A stretch of 53,430 bases of DNA, taken from NCBI RefSeq assembly GCF_000224515.1, contig NZ_AGAF01000248.1, positions 1-53,430 of the forward strand, read 5' to 3'. A program made the translations under genes and the position numbers. Every line of letters begins with the position of its first letter. Position 1 is the first letter of the stretch. The notes below the pieces were generated by a model. It was not told the DNA's origin. It was given only the letters and a program-made list of their open reading frames with translations, and did not search any database. This document shows positions 16,835 to 26,034 of this stretch, one piece after another. This DNA is from Desulfosporosinus sp. OT. GTDB taxonomy: Bacteria > Bacillota > Desulfitobacteriia > Desulfitobacteriales > Desulfitobacteriaceae.

Positions 16835-17215
16835 ATTATTTGTAGTTTATTTAGAAGATAATTATACATCATTTTTTGAATTAACGTTAGCGGTCTAGAA
16901 TGCATAAATACCCATTAACACATTAAATTCTTAAACATGTACCGTTTTTAAATCCATCCTTAAAAAATGCCATTTAAATATCCCCCCCTTTTTCTATGTC
17001 GTCACTGCTTAAAGCGGCGCTGATGGCTCCAGCGCATGTTTTACAATATGGACACGAATTCTTCCTTGGCAATTGAGCTTAAGATTGAGAGCATTAGCTC
17101 GCTCTCGGCGTGTAAGGTGTTGATATGTAATCCCAAAAAAGGAGGACTAAATGCTTGTGTTTTTCACTCCAAAACCGAACCTTTCTTGTTAAACAGTAGC
17201 GATTATATTGAGGCT
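16835..17215. other. Intergenic region with no supported gene
   Basis: About 380 bases between the CNNM gene and the MacB-like permease. A short minus-strand frame (about 17090 down to 16978) could encode NSCPYCKTCAGAISAALS, a possible Cys-x2-Cys-x2-Cys mini-protein, but it has no good start. A plus-strand GGAGG followed by an ATG at about 17150 opens only 13 codons. I see no structured RNA. Confidence 0.4.
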
Positions 17216-18436
17216 TTACTCGTAACGTAAAGCCTCAATGGGATTCATCCCCGCAGCCGTCCGAGCCGGAATCACGCCAAACATTATCCCTATCATAGCC
17301 GAGAATCCAAAGGCTATAAAAATTGACGTGGGTGAAATACCTACAGAAATTTTCATAGCCTTCCCGACCAGATTAGAGCCTCCCCAACCAAGGAACATGC
17401 CGACGATTCCACCAACCAAACTCAAAACGATAGCTTCGATCAAAAACTGGAGCAAAATGTCCCGTTCTTTCGCCCCTATGGCTTTACGAATCCCGATCTC
17501 CCTTGTTCGTTCAGTTACCGAAACGAGCATGATATTCATGATTCCGATCCCCCCCACGAGTAAAGAAATCGCCGCGATCCCCCCTAGCAGCATCGTCATA
17601 GTCTGAGTGACTCCTTTCATCGTCGCTAAAATATCGGCTTGGCTCATAATTGTAAAATCATCCGGCTGCCCTGTTTGTAAACGATGCGCTCTTCGCAGGG
17701 CTACACTGACTTCGTTTTCCGCAGTCTGCATCAAGTCTGCGGAAACTGCTTCAATGAAAATTTGCTTAACATATTTGTTACCTATTAATCGGGTCTGAGC
17801 CGTTGTAATGGGAACTAACACCATATCATCATTGTTACTGGATCCAGACGATCCCTGGCTAGCCAATACCCCGATGACTTGAAAGAGTACATTATCGAGT
17901 TTTATAGTCTTACCCACCGCCGACACTTGGTCAGCGCCGAACAAGCTTTGGGCGACAGTTGACCCCAGAACAACAACACGAGCATTACTATCGATATCTC
18001 GAGCGGACAAAAAGCGTCCTACCTTCATCGAGGTATTACGAATCTGAGCGTATTTATCTGTCGTTCCGGTCATCGAAGTGGAAGTGTTTTTCGCGCCAAA
18101 TACTACTTGCACCGCTTTGCCGCTCGCTGGGGCTACCATTTTGACAGCAGGTCCCGCTGCTTGCACTTTGGTTATATCCTCCATGTCCAGAGTATTAGAA
18201 GTTCCTAAAGCGCCTGTGACTCCACCGCTATTCGTCTGTCCCGGGGTGACGATAAGTAGATTTGAGCCCAATCCTTTTATCTGTGATGTAATAGAATTTG
18301 TAGTACCCTTGCCAATTCCTACCATGGCAATCACCGCTGCAACTCCAATAATAATCCCCAACATGGTGAGAATAGAGCGCAACTTATTAGCACGTAGGGC
18401 TCTGAGGGAAACCCGAATCGATTCCAGGAAGTTCAC
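17216..18436 (-). CDS. MacB/FtsX-type ABC transporter permease
   Basis: The 406-residue membrane protein has the MacB layout: one N-terminal helix (LRSILTMLGIIIGVAAVIAM), a large extracellular domain of about 220 residues, and three C-terminal helices including GGIGIMNIMLVSVTERTREI and a segment ending in PARTAAGMNPIEALRYE. I chose GTG 18436, which overlaps the stop of the ATPase gene (GTGA) and has AAGGAG upstream. With the ATPase and adaptor it forms a MacAB-like exporter of peptides or drugs, probably acting at the single membrane. A 43-base piece of this gene is found at 1054-1096. Confidence 0.92.
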   Translation of the reverse strand: MNFLESIRVSLRALRANKLRSILTMLGIIIGVAAVIAMVGIGKGTTNSITSQIKGLGSNLLIVTPGQTNSGGVTGALGTSNTLDMEDITKVQAAGPAVKMVAPASGKAVQVVFGAKNTSTSMTGTTDKYAQIRNTSMKVGRFLSARDIDSNARVVVLGSTVAQSLFGADQVSAVGKTIKLDNVLFQVIGVLASQGSSGSSNNDDMVLVPITTAQTRLIGNKYVKQIFIEAVSADLMQTAENEVSVALRRAHRLQTGQPDDFTIMSQADILATMKGVTQTMTMLLGGIAAISLLVGGIGIMNIMLVSVTERTREIGIRKAIGAKERDILLQFLIEAIVLSLVGGIVGMFLGWGGSNLVGKAMKISVGISPTSIFIAFGFSAMIGIMFGVIPARTAAGMNPIEALRYE

Positions 18437-19161
18437 GACGCCACTCCTTTCTCCTGCCGGGCTTGCGGACAAGCTTGTCGGGGATTTTTAACAGATTCAT
18501 CCCGTTCAATACGACCGTCACGAAAACTGACGACGCGCTCTGTGTATTCAGCAATTTCCGATTCATGGGTCACAATTAAAATGGTGTTTCCAGCACGATG
18601 CAGTCTTTGAAAAATAACCATAATCTCCTCGCTCGCCCTACTGTCCAAATTACCCGTCGGTTCGTCAGCTAGAATAATTGCCGGATGAGTGACCAGTGCC
18701 CTAGCGATAGCCACCCGCTGCTGTTGTCCACCGGACAACTCCTGCGGTCTGTGCATAGTCCTTTCTCCGAGCCCCACCGACTCAAGAGCCTTAAAAGCTT
18801 GCTGGTGTCGTTCCTTACCTCCGATCCCGGCATATAGTAAAGGCAACTCAACATTTTCCAGAGCAGAGGTACGAGGAAGAAGGTTAAAACCCTGAAAGAC
18901 AAAACCGATCTTGCGGTTGCGAATGTCTGCCAGCTCATTATTTGAAGCTTTGGCAATATTGGAGCCATCCAAAATGTACTCTCCTTCCGTCGTAATATCC
19001 AAACAGCCAAGAATATTCATCATGGTCGATTTACCCGAACCGGAAGGACCCATGATCGCCACAAACTCTCCGGCTTGTACCGAGAGATCAACACCCCGTA
19101 AAGCTGATATAGTAATATCTCCTGACTGATAATTTTTTTTGATTCCCTTCAATTTGATCAA
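18433..19161 (-). CDS. ABC transporter ATP-binding protein, MacB/LolD type
   Basis: The 242-residue ATPase has Walker A GPSGSGKST, Q-loop FVFQGFNLLPR, signature LSGGQQQR, Walker B IILADEPTGNLD and H-loop VTHESE. LolD/MacB-type ATPases drive mechanotransmission in exporters that couple to FtsX-like permeases. Its stop overlaps the permease start. It lies 50 bases downstream of the adaptor gene, so the order is adaptor, ATPase, permease. Confidence 0.93.
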   Translation of the reverse strand: MIKLKGIKKNYQSGDITISALRGVDLSVQAGEFVAIMGPSGSGKSTMMNILGCLDITTEGEYILDGSNIAKASNNELADIRNRKIGFVFQGFNLLPRTSALENVELPLLYAGIGGKERHQQAFKALESVGLGERTMHRPQELSGGQQQRVAIARALVTHPAIILADEPTGNLDSRASEEIMVIFQRLHRAGNTILIVTHESEIAEYTERVVSFRDGRIERDESVKNPRQACPQARQEKGVAS

Positions 19162-19210
19162 GTCATTTACCCCTCTCTGCCGGCCACAGTTAAGATTCGG
19201 AAAATACTCG

Positions 19211-20665
19211 TTATTTTCCCCCCACTACATCGTTAAACTGCCCTAACGCTTGCCCGGGGTTCTGTCCGCTCCCTGGAGTAGGAAATCCCGTGGTCTGCTC
19301 ATCGGGCTCCGCTGGGGAAAGCGTTCCAATCACGATCTCTTGACCCTCGCTCAACCCACTTTTGATCTCCACCGAGGTCCCGTCATCGAGTCCCATTTCA
19401 ACAGGTGTAAAATCAACCTTTCCGGAAACCTTACTGTCCGAATTGGGGCGCTCCGTCGCTGACACACTAGGAACGAACACACCATTTTGTTTTTCACGAC
19501 TTTGAAGCGCAACGCTGGGGATAATTAACACATTTTCAGCTTCTCCGACCGTAATACTAACATTGGCGTTCATCCCCGGGTTAAGGATTGGATTCGGTTC
19601 GTCCGGAAGAAGCGTAACATTAAATGTGGTGACATTCTGCACCGTTGTTCCCATAGGAGACATCAGAACTACTCTGGCCTTGATAGGTTGGTCCGGAGCA
19701 GAATCTAAGCTGACCTCAGCCGTCTGTCCCACTTTTACCTGGGCTATATCGGCTTGATCAATGGCAGCATCGACTTGTGTTTGCGTCCCTCCCGCAGCTA
19801 AAGTCATAATTGGCGTCGTGGTCACAGTTTGATAATTCTCCACACTTACTGTAGCAATTACCCCATCATTCGGCGCCATCAGTGTAGCATTGGCTAGATT
19901 TGTCTGGGCAATGTCTAAGGTAGCTTTGGCCTGCTCCACAGCGGCCTGGGCGACTAGAAGTTCACCGGCTTTAGGGCCATTCTTAAGCTGATCCATCTGA
20001 TTTTGGGCTGACGCATAATCAGCTTGGGCTGCAGCCAAAGCCTGCGCTGCCCCGCCGTTCTGGAAATTTTGGGCACTTGTCAATGCCGCCAAGGCCTGAT
20101 TCAAAGTTGTCTGGGCTTGTTGAATAGTGACAGGGTTGCCGCCAGCCTGGGTCAATGCTAATGCGTCACTGGCTAATAGCACATTTTGTTCAGCAAGCCA
20201 AACCTGGTTTGCTAAATAGCCCGGGTCAGCATTTCCTTCTGCCGTTGTTAAAGCCGTTTGAGCCCGGGCTAGGGCTGACTTGGCTTGGGCTTGACTTTGC
20301 GGAAATCCCTCTTCTAGTTGTTGTAGTTTTGCTTGGGCACTCAAAAGATTCGCTTGGCTTTGTGCCAAGGTATGCTGAAGGATTGTTGGATCAAGCTGGG
20401 CCAAGACATCCCCTTTCTTAACTTCATCCCCAGCCTTGACATTAAGTTCAACAAGTTTTCCGGCCTGCAGAAAGGCAAGCGGTATCGTGTGCGGAAAATT
20501 CACCGTACCTGTCCCCGTAATAACCTTGCGTACGTCTCCTTTTTGTACTTTAGCCGTAAGCAATTCAGGCGTTGACGACTTGGCATTAATCTGTCGTGAG
20601 GCCCAAAACACACCTCCTAAAACCAAGAGGCCCAAAACTCCCACAGTTAGCCACTTTTTTTTCAT
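19211..20665 (-). CDS. MacA-like efflux adaptor (HlyD/RND membrane-fusion family)
   Basis: About 484 residues. After one membrane anchor (MKKKWLTVGVLGLLVLGGVF) come a first lipoyl half (LVELNVKAGDEVKKGDVLAQLD), a long Ala/Gln-rich coiled coil of about 190 residues (many LxxAQAxL heptads), the second lipoyl half (LMAPNDGVIATV), a beta-barrel, and a Gly/Pro-rich tail. ATG 20665 follows AAAGGAATG; a longer frame starts at 20707. It would link the MacB-like pump to the cell exterior. A 49-base piece of the gene is found at 1098-1146. Confidence 0.9.
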   Translation of the reverse strand: MKKKWLTVGVLGLLVLGGVFWASRQINAKSSTPELLTAKVQKGDVRKVITGTGTVNFPHTIPLAFLQAGKLVELNVKAGDEVKKGDVLAQLDPTILQHTLAQSQANLLSAQAKLQQLEEGFPQSQAQAKSALARAQTALTTAEGNADPGYLANQVWLAEQNVLLASDALALTQAGGNPVTIQQAQTTLNQALAALTSAQNFQNGGAAQALAAAQADYASAQNQMDQLKNGPKAGELLVAQAAVEQAKATLDIAQTNLANATLMAPNDGVIATVSVENYQTVTTTPIMTLAAGGTQTQVDAAIDQADIAQVKVGQTAEVSLDSAPDQPIKARVVLMSPMGTTVQNVTTFNVTLLPDEPNPILNPGMNANVSITVGEAENVLIIPSVALQSREKQNGVFVPSVSATERPNSDSKVSGKVDFTPVEMGLDDGTSVEIKSGLSEGQEIVIGTLSPAEPDEQTTGFPTPGSGQNPGQALGQFNDVVGGK

Positions 20666-20789
20666 GCTTCTTTCATTCCTTTCGCAGAATCCCGATGACT
20701 TCTTCACGAGGGTGGACCGAGGGACGAAATTGATGCTTAATGCGCCAATAAACGTTCCAGTTCTCCTTGTAAAACCAGGCTAATTGCTT

Positions 20790-21527
20790 TTAATACTCTT
20801 TTTTCTCAAAAGCCCACGAACTGATCGCAAAAAAGATCAGGGTATATGCCACCAGCAAAGCCAAAACATTTAAGATGTAAGCAATAGGCATCGTTGCCCC
20901 TATAAACAGTTTGTACCAGCCTGTGTAAGAGGTAAACAGCATTGGTGAGATGTTTGGAAGAACGATAGAAGCTACAGCAAGGACGATATAGCCAAACACA
21001 AACAGCATTACCGTGCTGGAGCTGTTTTTACACAGTTGTGAAACAGTAACAGCAAAAAGAGTGATCGGAAGCATCGGCACAATGGATACTGCATACGCTA
21101 AAAGTACTTCTGCGATATTCGATACCCCTATGCCGTTAAACACAATACTGTAAACCAGACTTATCACAAGGCAAATCAACAATACTAAGATAGTATATAG
21201 AACAATTGCCAGCATTTTCGAAGTTAGAATACTGATTCGACTGACGGGTCTTGTAATGGTTGCCTTGATAGAACCATTCTCCTGCTCTGCGGTAAACAGG
21301 TCTGCTGCTGCCATAGCAATCATAAGAGGCAGTATGAATTCGGTTGCCAATGATAAGACTGTAAGCGGCGTATTAATCGATGAGAGCCCAATAAAACCTA
21401 TTTTGAATCCTCCAAGCGAACAGATTGCAATACTGAGAAGACATGTTAATAAAAGAAAAACTTGATATTTTTTTCGGCTGAGCACTTTAACTGTTTCGTT
21501 CAGTACACCTGCTTTGATCGCTTTCAT
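20790..21527 (-). CDS. ABC-2-type transporter permease
   Basis: A 245-residue permease with six predicted helices. The conserved cytoplasmic stretch after helix 2 reads TAEQENGSIKATITRPVSR, typical of bacitracin- or lantibiotic-type ABC-2 permeases. Its start overlaps the stop of the ATPase gene (ATGA type), so they form one operon. The stop is just before a short decayed stretch (20708-20789) that could encode a small C-terminal remnant, GELERLLAH. Confidence 0.85.
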   Translation of the reverse strand: MKAIKAGVLNETVKVLSRKKYQVFLLLTCLLSIAICSLGGFKIGFIGLSSINTPLTVLSLATEFILPLMIAMAAADLFTAEQENGSIKATITRPVSRISILTSKMLAIVLYTILVLLICLVISLVYSIVFNGIGVSNIAEVLLAYAVSIVPMLPITLFAVTVSQLCKNSSSTVMLFVFGYIVLAVASIVLPNISPMLFTSYTGWYKLFIGATMPIAYILNVLALLVAYTLIFFAISSWAFEKKEY

Positions 21528-22249
21528 AGGGGTTTCTCCTTCCCACTTCCGATAGTTTCAAGAAAGTAGTTTTCAAGCGTTCTGCTTCGCTCTATCACTT
21601 CCTCCATTGTGGCTGTTTTCAGTAAGTAGCCATCTTTCATGATGGCGATTTTATTACACATAAGTTCTAATTCATGAGCGAGGTGACTGGAAATTAAGAA
21701 GGTAATTCCCTTTGATTTGGCTTGTTTCATGATGATTTCCCGAATGGCAACCATACCTTCAATATCCAAGCCGTTGGCAGGTTCGTCTAAAATAACAAGC
21801 TTTGGATTTGACAGCAAAGCTAGAGCCAAACCCAGCCGTTGTTTCATTCCTAAAGAAAATTCTTTGACTTTATCATTTTGGTACTGTAGCAACCCTGTCT
21901 GTCTTAATATATCTTCAATTCGGGGTGCTTTTATATCCGAATAGTAGGCTGCTGCATTTTCAAGGTTTTTTTTCGCGCTTAAATATTCATAGACCGCAGG
22001 TGCTTCAATTAAGCAGCCAACCTGTTCCAGCGACTTTTCTCCGTCATTTTCGATGCTACTGCCGAATATTTGAACATCACCCTGATCAGCTCTTGACAAG
22101 CCTGTGATGATTTTCATGGTGGTCGTTTTTCCAGAACCGTTTGGCCCTAATAAGCCATAAACATCACCCTCCTGAACCTGAAACGAAATCGCCTTGATGC
22201 CGCGTCCGTTTCTATAGGTTTTGCTGAGGTTATTTATTTTAAGTACCAT
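21524..22249 (-). CDS. ABC transporter ATP-binding protein, BcrA type
   Basis: The 241-residue ATPase has Walker A GPNGSGKTT, signature FSLGMKQRLG, Walker B LVILDEPANGLD and a terminal segment LENYFLETIG. This is the type found with ABC-2 permeases that export or expel antimicrobial peptides. The start ATG has GGAGGG upstream. With the permease it follows the secreted protein gene and the two-component system, an arrangement that suggests a peptide-sensing detoxification module. Confidence 0.88.
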   Translation of the reverse strand: MVLKINNLSKTYRNGRGIKAISFQVQEGDVYGLLGPNGSGKTTTMKIITGLSRADQGDVQIFGSSIENDGEKSLEQVGCLIEAPAVYEYLSAKKNLENAAAYYSDIKAPRIEDILRQTGLLQYQNDKVKEFSLGMKQRLGLALALLSNPKLVILDEPANGLDIEGMVAIREIIMKQAKSKGITFLISSHLAHELELMCNKIAIMKDGYLLKTATMEEVIERSRTLENYFLETIGSGKEKPL

Positions 22250-22273
22250 GAGTGTATTCCCTCCTAATCATGG

Positions 22274-22297
22274 AGAGGGTGGCATCAGCCACCCTCT
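22274..22297. terminator. Perfect 10-bp hairpin between the secreted-protein and ABC genes
   Basis: AGAGGGTGGC (22274-22283) is exactly complementary to GCCACCCTCT (22288-22297) with a four-base loop. Read on the minus strand it lacks a U-tract (it is followed by CCATG), so it may be a partial stop or an RNA-processing site that sets the ratio of secreted protein to transporter. Confidence 0.6.
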
Positions 22298-22314
22298 TTG
22301 ATAGTTTGCAATGA

Positions 22315-23175
22315 CTATCTGCTATGGCGCTGGTCTGCCCGATCAATCGTGGTGACTTCTTTGCCAGTTGTATCGATTGCATCAGTTTTGGTGTTTCCTA
22401 CATCTGTGATTTTCGCATTTACCATCACAGTTAACTCATGAGTTACACCATTTGCGTCATTACCTGTGATGGCAACAGCAAACTCATTGTCCTTTAGCGT
22501 ATTTCCATCAACAGTCGCAGTCATTGCGATGGATTTAATATTAACGTTGCTAAGCTTTGGCATTTTATTCATCATTAATTTCATGCTTTCATCATAATCC
22601 TGATTAACGTTGTTTTTATCCTCCATACGAGTGCTGTTTTTTTCTGTCATTGCTGAAAATGCGAGTCTTGTAAGTTCCGGAATCTGTGCACCTTCAAGCT
22701 TTACACTGATGGTTTGCCCGTCTTTGACAAACTGATTTTTAACGTCGCCAACCAAAGTGTCTGCAAACATTTCAGCGAGTTTTACCATGCTGCTAGATGC
22801 TGTAAGGTTTTCGAATTTTTTATCACTCTTGTTTACGCTGTAATATTTGCCATCAGCTTCTTTAATTAAAATCCCGTTGCCTTCGCTGGTTTGAAAAGCT
22901 TTGGTCATTCCGTCAACCGTAATGCTATTTTCAGAAGATTTGTTGTCACCGTCAACCTTTTTGATGCTGTTCCTGGAAAGAATAATAACTCCTTCGTCTT
23001 TCACCTCAAATTGTGTGGTAATCGTTTTGTTTTCAGTGAGCATTGTGGATTCAACGGCATCCTTAAGGCTCGCATATCCTGAACCCGTATTTGCGAATGT
23101 AGTTGCGCTGAAGGACAAAAGTAAACATCCTGCTACTGCCGAAACCGCCATTGTTTTGAAGCCCTTTTTTTTCAT
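22315..23175 (-). CDS. Secreted protein of unknown function, linked to an ABC transporter
   Basis: A 286-residue exported protein. The signal peptide runs to about ATTFANT (residue 30). The mature part is rich in Asp, Asn, Lys and Thr, without Cys, and alternates beta-like strands, for example DGMTKAFQTSEGNGILI and ADGKYYSVNKSDKKFENL. I do not recognise the fold, though Clostridia often carry such a protein beside kinase/regulator/ABC-2 genes. It may bind the compound sensed by the kinase. Its ATG is preceded by AAGGAGAATATTC. A terminator at 23314-23346 separates it from the regulator gene, so it should have its own promoter. Confidence 0.65.
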   Translation of the reverse strand: MKKKGFKTMAVSAVAGCLLLSFSATTFANTGSGYASLKDAVESTMLTENKTITTQFEVKDEGVIILSRNSIKKVDGDNKSSENSITVDGMTKAFQTSEGNGILIKEADGKYYSVNKSDKKFENLTASSSMVKLAEMFADTLVGDVKNQFVKDGQTISVKLEGAQIPELTRLAFSAMTEKNSTRMEDKNNVNQDYDESMKLMMNKMPKLSNVNIKSIAMTATVDGNTLKDNEFAVAITGNDANGVTHELTVMVNAKITDVGNTKTDAIDTTGKEVTTIDRADQRHSR

Positions 23176-23313
23176 TTGAATATTCTCCTTTTTGTTTGAA
23201 GTCTGTATGTTTAACAGCTTAGTTTTATTGTATAGGAGAGAGATAACTTCCCAATAAAGAGGAGATAAACAAATAATAAACTCTTTGTAGATGACTAATA
23301 AAATAGAGCATAG

Positions 23314-23346
23314 AAAAACTCATTGCCAAAATTGCAATGAGTTTTT
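23314..23346. terminator. Terminator after the second two-component operon
   Basis: AAAAACTCATTGC (23314-23326) pairs with GCAATGAGTTTTT (23334-23346) around a 7-base loop. Both strands have a T-rich end, and on the minus strand it ends the operon whose last gene stops at 23398. Confidence 0.8.
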
Positions 23347-23367
23347 TAGTTGACAGATAGTAAAATC

Positions 23368-23395
23368 TGTTAAGTGTTAAGTGTTAAGTGTTAAG
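23368..23395. repeat. Four tandem copies of TGTTAAG
   Basis: TGTTAAG is repeated four times without interruption directly after the regulator stop codon, and a fifth copy is degenerate (TGTCAA, overlapping the stop). A 7-base unit shifts frame, so copy-number changes here would alter only the 3' untranslated region. Confidence 0.9.
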
Positions 23396-23397
23396 TG

Positions 23398-24090
23398 TCA
23401 AATCTTAAACCGATAACCCGCGCCCCATACAGTTTCAATATAGCTGGGATTACTACTGTCCTCTTCAATTTTTTCTCTTAACCGGTTAATGTGAACAATG
23501 ACCGTGGCAACATCCCCCATCGCCTCCAGCCCCCAGATGCGGTTAAATAAATTATCCTTGGTAAAAACAATATTTGGATTCGTCGCTAAAAATAGGAGCA
23601 GCTCAAACTCCTTGCTGGTAAGCCTTATTTCCTCGTCACCCACATAAACACGCCATGCTTGTGGCAGAATTCTTAGTTTACCAACAATAATCTCCTGCAT
23701 TGACATCGGTTTATCTACAGACGTCAATCTATCATATCGAGATAAATGAGCATTCACTCTTGCTACAAGCTCTGCTGGATCAAAAGGCTTTACAATATAA
23801 TCATCTGCTCCCAATCCCAGCCCTCTTATTTTGTCGATGGATTCTTTTTTAGCAGTTACCATCAAGATTGGAATCTCTCTTTTTTTTCTGATTTCTCGGC
23901 ACAATTCAAAGCCATTCTTATGGGGCAGCATTAAATCAAGCAGAATTAAATCAAAATTCTTGCTGCAAGCGAGCTTCAGCCCCATATCTCCATCGGTTGC
24001 AATTTCTATTTCAAACCCGTTAATTTCGAGATAATCTCTTTCAAGCTCGGCGATCGCTTGATCATCTTCAATAATTAAAATACGTTTCAC
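23398..24090 (-). CDS. OmpR-family response regulator
   Basis: The 230-residue protein has a receiver domain (EDDQ at the N-terminus, phospho-acceptor Asp52 in LDLMLPHK, Lys in VKPFDPAE) and a winged helix ending in VWGAGYRFKI. It starts at GTG 24090, two bases past the kinase stop, with AGAGGAGG upstream, so it is translationally coupled to the kinase. The kinase-first gene order is unusual compared with the PhoPR-like pair at 6.8-8.9 kb. Confidence 0.9.
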   Translation of the reverse strand: MKRILIIEDDQAIAELERDYLEINGFEIEIATDGDMGLKLACSKNFDLILLDLMLPHKNGFELCREIRKKREIPILMVTAKKESIDKIRGLGLGADDYIVKPFDPAELVARVNAHLSRYDRLTSVDKPMSMQEIIVGKLRILPQAWRVYVGDEEIRLTSKEFELLLFLATNPNIVFTKDNLFNRIWGLEAMGDVATVIVHINRLREKIEEDSSNPSYIETVWGAGYRFKI

Positions 24091-24091
24091 T

Positions 24092-25552
24092 TTATTCCTC
24101 CTCTGCGACAGGTAATTTTATAATAATGGCAAGACCATTTTTGTTTTGAGCGGTAATGGTGCCATTATGCGCTTTTACAATCCGTTCGGCAATAGACAGA
24201 CCCAAGCCACTGCTTTCAGTGGGATTGGTACGAGAGGCATCACCCCGATAAAAACTATTAAATAAGTTGGGCAGGATTTCTTCCGGAACGCCCTGCCCGT
24301 CATCACGAATCTCAAGCACAATCTCCTCACCTTTCCTGCTTGCCTCGAAGTCCACATGGCAAATATCCAAAGGTTTGTATTTTGCACTGTTTTCTAAAAT
24401 ATTGATAAACACGCGGTTCATCTGATCAGAATCAATTTTCACGACCGTATCGGGTGAGCAACTATTGTGATAGGCTATTTTCAGCCCGTTTCTTTCAAAG
24501 TCCTCTGTTATTTGGTTTATAAACTCATCTAAATATTGTTTGCAATTAACTTTTTCAAAATAGAAAGGGAGATGTCCTGTATCCAGTTTTGAAAAAAGAA
24601 ACAGCGTATCGACTAAAACATCCATTTCACAGGCCTTGCTGTAAATAATATCACGATACCGCTGTTGTTTTTCCGGTGTATTGGCAACACCGTCCTTCAG
24701 TCCCTTTACATATCCTTTAATAGCTGTCAAGGGCGTTCTTAAATCGTGCGATATTCCTGCAACAAGTTCCTTGCGATCTTCTTCATATTTAAGTTGCGCC
24801 TGAATTGATTGATGCAATCTAGCCCTCATTTCATCAAAATTAGAAATAGCCGTCCCAAATTCATCCTTGCTATCATACTTTATCTCAAAATCGAGATTTC
24901 CGTTTTTAATTTGTTCCGCTCCGTAGCTCAGCAAGTCTAGCGGAACAATAATTTTTTTTGATGTTTTTGCGGAAATAACGCCATTTGTCACCACAATAAT
25001 GATGATTGCTAAAACAAAGATAATTGTGGCATAGGTGCCCATAGCCGTCATACGTGTCTCCAAATCAATGAGATTCATCATATAGTTTGGATTAATAGCC
25101 GTAACCGTGAATATGTTGCTATCTTTTTGAAAGCTGTCACGGATCAGCAATACAGAGCCTGACTGCACTGTAAAGGATTTCGGCATAGAGATATTTTCAC
25201 CGCCCATGTCGGCTGCAAGCTTCTTAACTTCATTTGTGAAATTGGAAGCGACAATCTCATTATCACGGGTGATTGCACTATAAATACCATCTTCCAATAG
25301 TTGGTTTTGAAGCTCTGACTGCAACTCATCTAAGCCGTTTATCGTTTGTGAGTATTGCATACGATTAGAAAACTCTGCAATCAAACTCTGCGCCACTATA
25401 GGGTTTTTTTCGCCATAACCCCATGGTCCTTTAGGTATTTCATATGTTTTTGTATATGACAAACGTAAAATTCCTGAAACAATCATAATCAAAATAACAG
25501 GAATGATAATCATAAGAACATTCGATATTAAAATTCGTTTTTTTATTAACAA
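24092..25552 (-). CDS. Sensor histidine kinase
   Basis: The 486-residue protein has a first membrane helix (residues 8-30), an extracellular sensor of about 140 residues, a second helix (about 172-194), HAMP, HisKA with His269 (AGISHDLRTPLTAIKG), and HATPase with an N box (ILENSAKYK) and GQGVP and GLGLSI motifs. The start is TTG 25552, with GGGAGAAG about 12 bases upstream. The downstream regulator, secreted protein and ABC-2 transporter suggest that it senses an antimicrobial peptide. Its first codons and leader are duplicated at 1144-1364. Confidence 0.88.
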   Translation of the reverse strand: MLIKKRILISNVLMIIIPVILIMIVSGILRLSYTKTYEIPKGPWGYGEKNPIVAQSLIAEFSNRMQYSQTINGLDELQSELQNQLLEDGIYSAITRDNEIVASNFTNEVKKLAADMGGENISMPKSFTVQSGSVLLIRDSFQKDSNIFTVTAINPNYMMNLIDLETRMTAMGTYATIIFVLAIIIIVVTNGVISAKTSKKIIVPLDLLSYGAEQIKNGNLDFEIKYDSKDEFGTAISNFDEMRARLHQSIQAQLKYEEDRKELVAGISHDLRTPLTAIKGYVKGLKDGVANTPEKQQRYRDIIYSKACEMDVLVDTLFLFSKLDTGHLPFYFEKVNCKQYLDEFINQITEDFERNGLKIAYHNSCSPDTVVKIDSDQMNRVFINILENSAKYKPLDICHVDFEASRKGEEIVLEIRDDGQGVPEEILPNLFNSFYRGDASRTNPTESSGLGLSIAERIVKAHNGTITAQNKNGLAIIIKLPVAEEE

Positions 25553-26034
25553 AAATGTTCACTTCTCCCTTATGAACTACTGATAATTATTAGTTATTAT
25601 AAAATACGACACATACACTAATATAAACAATTTCTAAAATATATCTAAACAATTTCTAAAATATTTCTAAACACAGTCAGTAGTGTGTATGAAAGTATCA
25701 AATAGATTGAGTTAAGATGTGAAATTTTATGTAGTGCGTAGTGTTTGGGCAGTTTTCTTAGAACTATTCAGTTAAGGTTTCAGCGGAATAATACTGAACG
25801 CCTATTACTCTTGCTAACAACATGCATAGTCCCTAGCGTATTGTTACATCGTTATTTGGTTTCCTACCAAGTAATTTTTCTAAATCCGCTGTGGTTCGTT
25901 TAGCTAAGCCGAGTTTTGCTCCTTGAAATAAAGTCTATCCTGTGTATGATTAACTCATCTGCTTATGGATTTTTATGGTATATAAAGAACTTATTAACAA
26001 TAATATAAATCATTAGCCATAGTAATATTGGAAG
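25553..26034. other. Leader and decayed spacer upstream of the kinase gene
   Basis: The part up to 25752 is duplicated at 1144-1364. It contains a tandem duplication of about 22 bases (AACAATTTCTAAAATAT around 25628-25670) that the left copy lacks. The part 25833-25928 holds an oxidoreductase tail remnant. The remaining bases to 26034 hold the promoter region of the permease gene; I did not find a clear Fur or Zur box. Confidence 0.5.
25833..25928 (-). pseudogene. C-terminal remnant of an NmrA-like oxidoreductase
   Basis: Thirty-one codons before a TAG read FQGAKLGLAKRTTADLEKLL then GRKPNNDVTIR. NmrA/QorB-like NAD(P)-binding quinone oxidoreductases end with a helix of this kind followed by GRxPTT. 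Nothing upstream is preserved. Identification from such a short piece is tentative. Confidence 0.35.

Noticed and set aside
23368-23395. CRISPR array
   Set aside because: The units are only 7 bases long and directly tandem without spacers. No other regularly spaced repeats were seen in the window.
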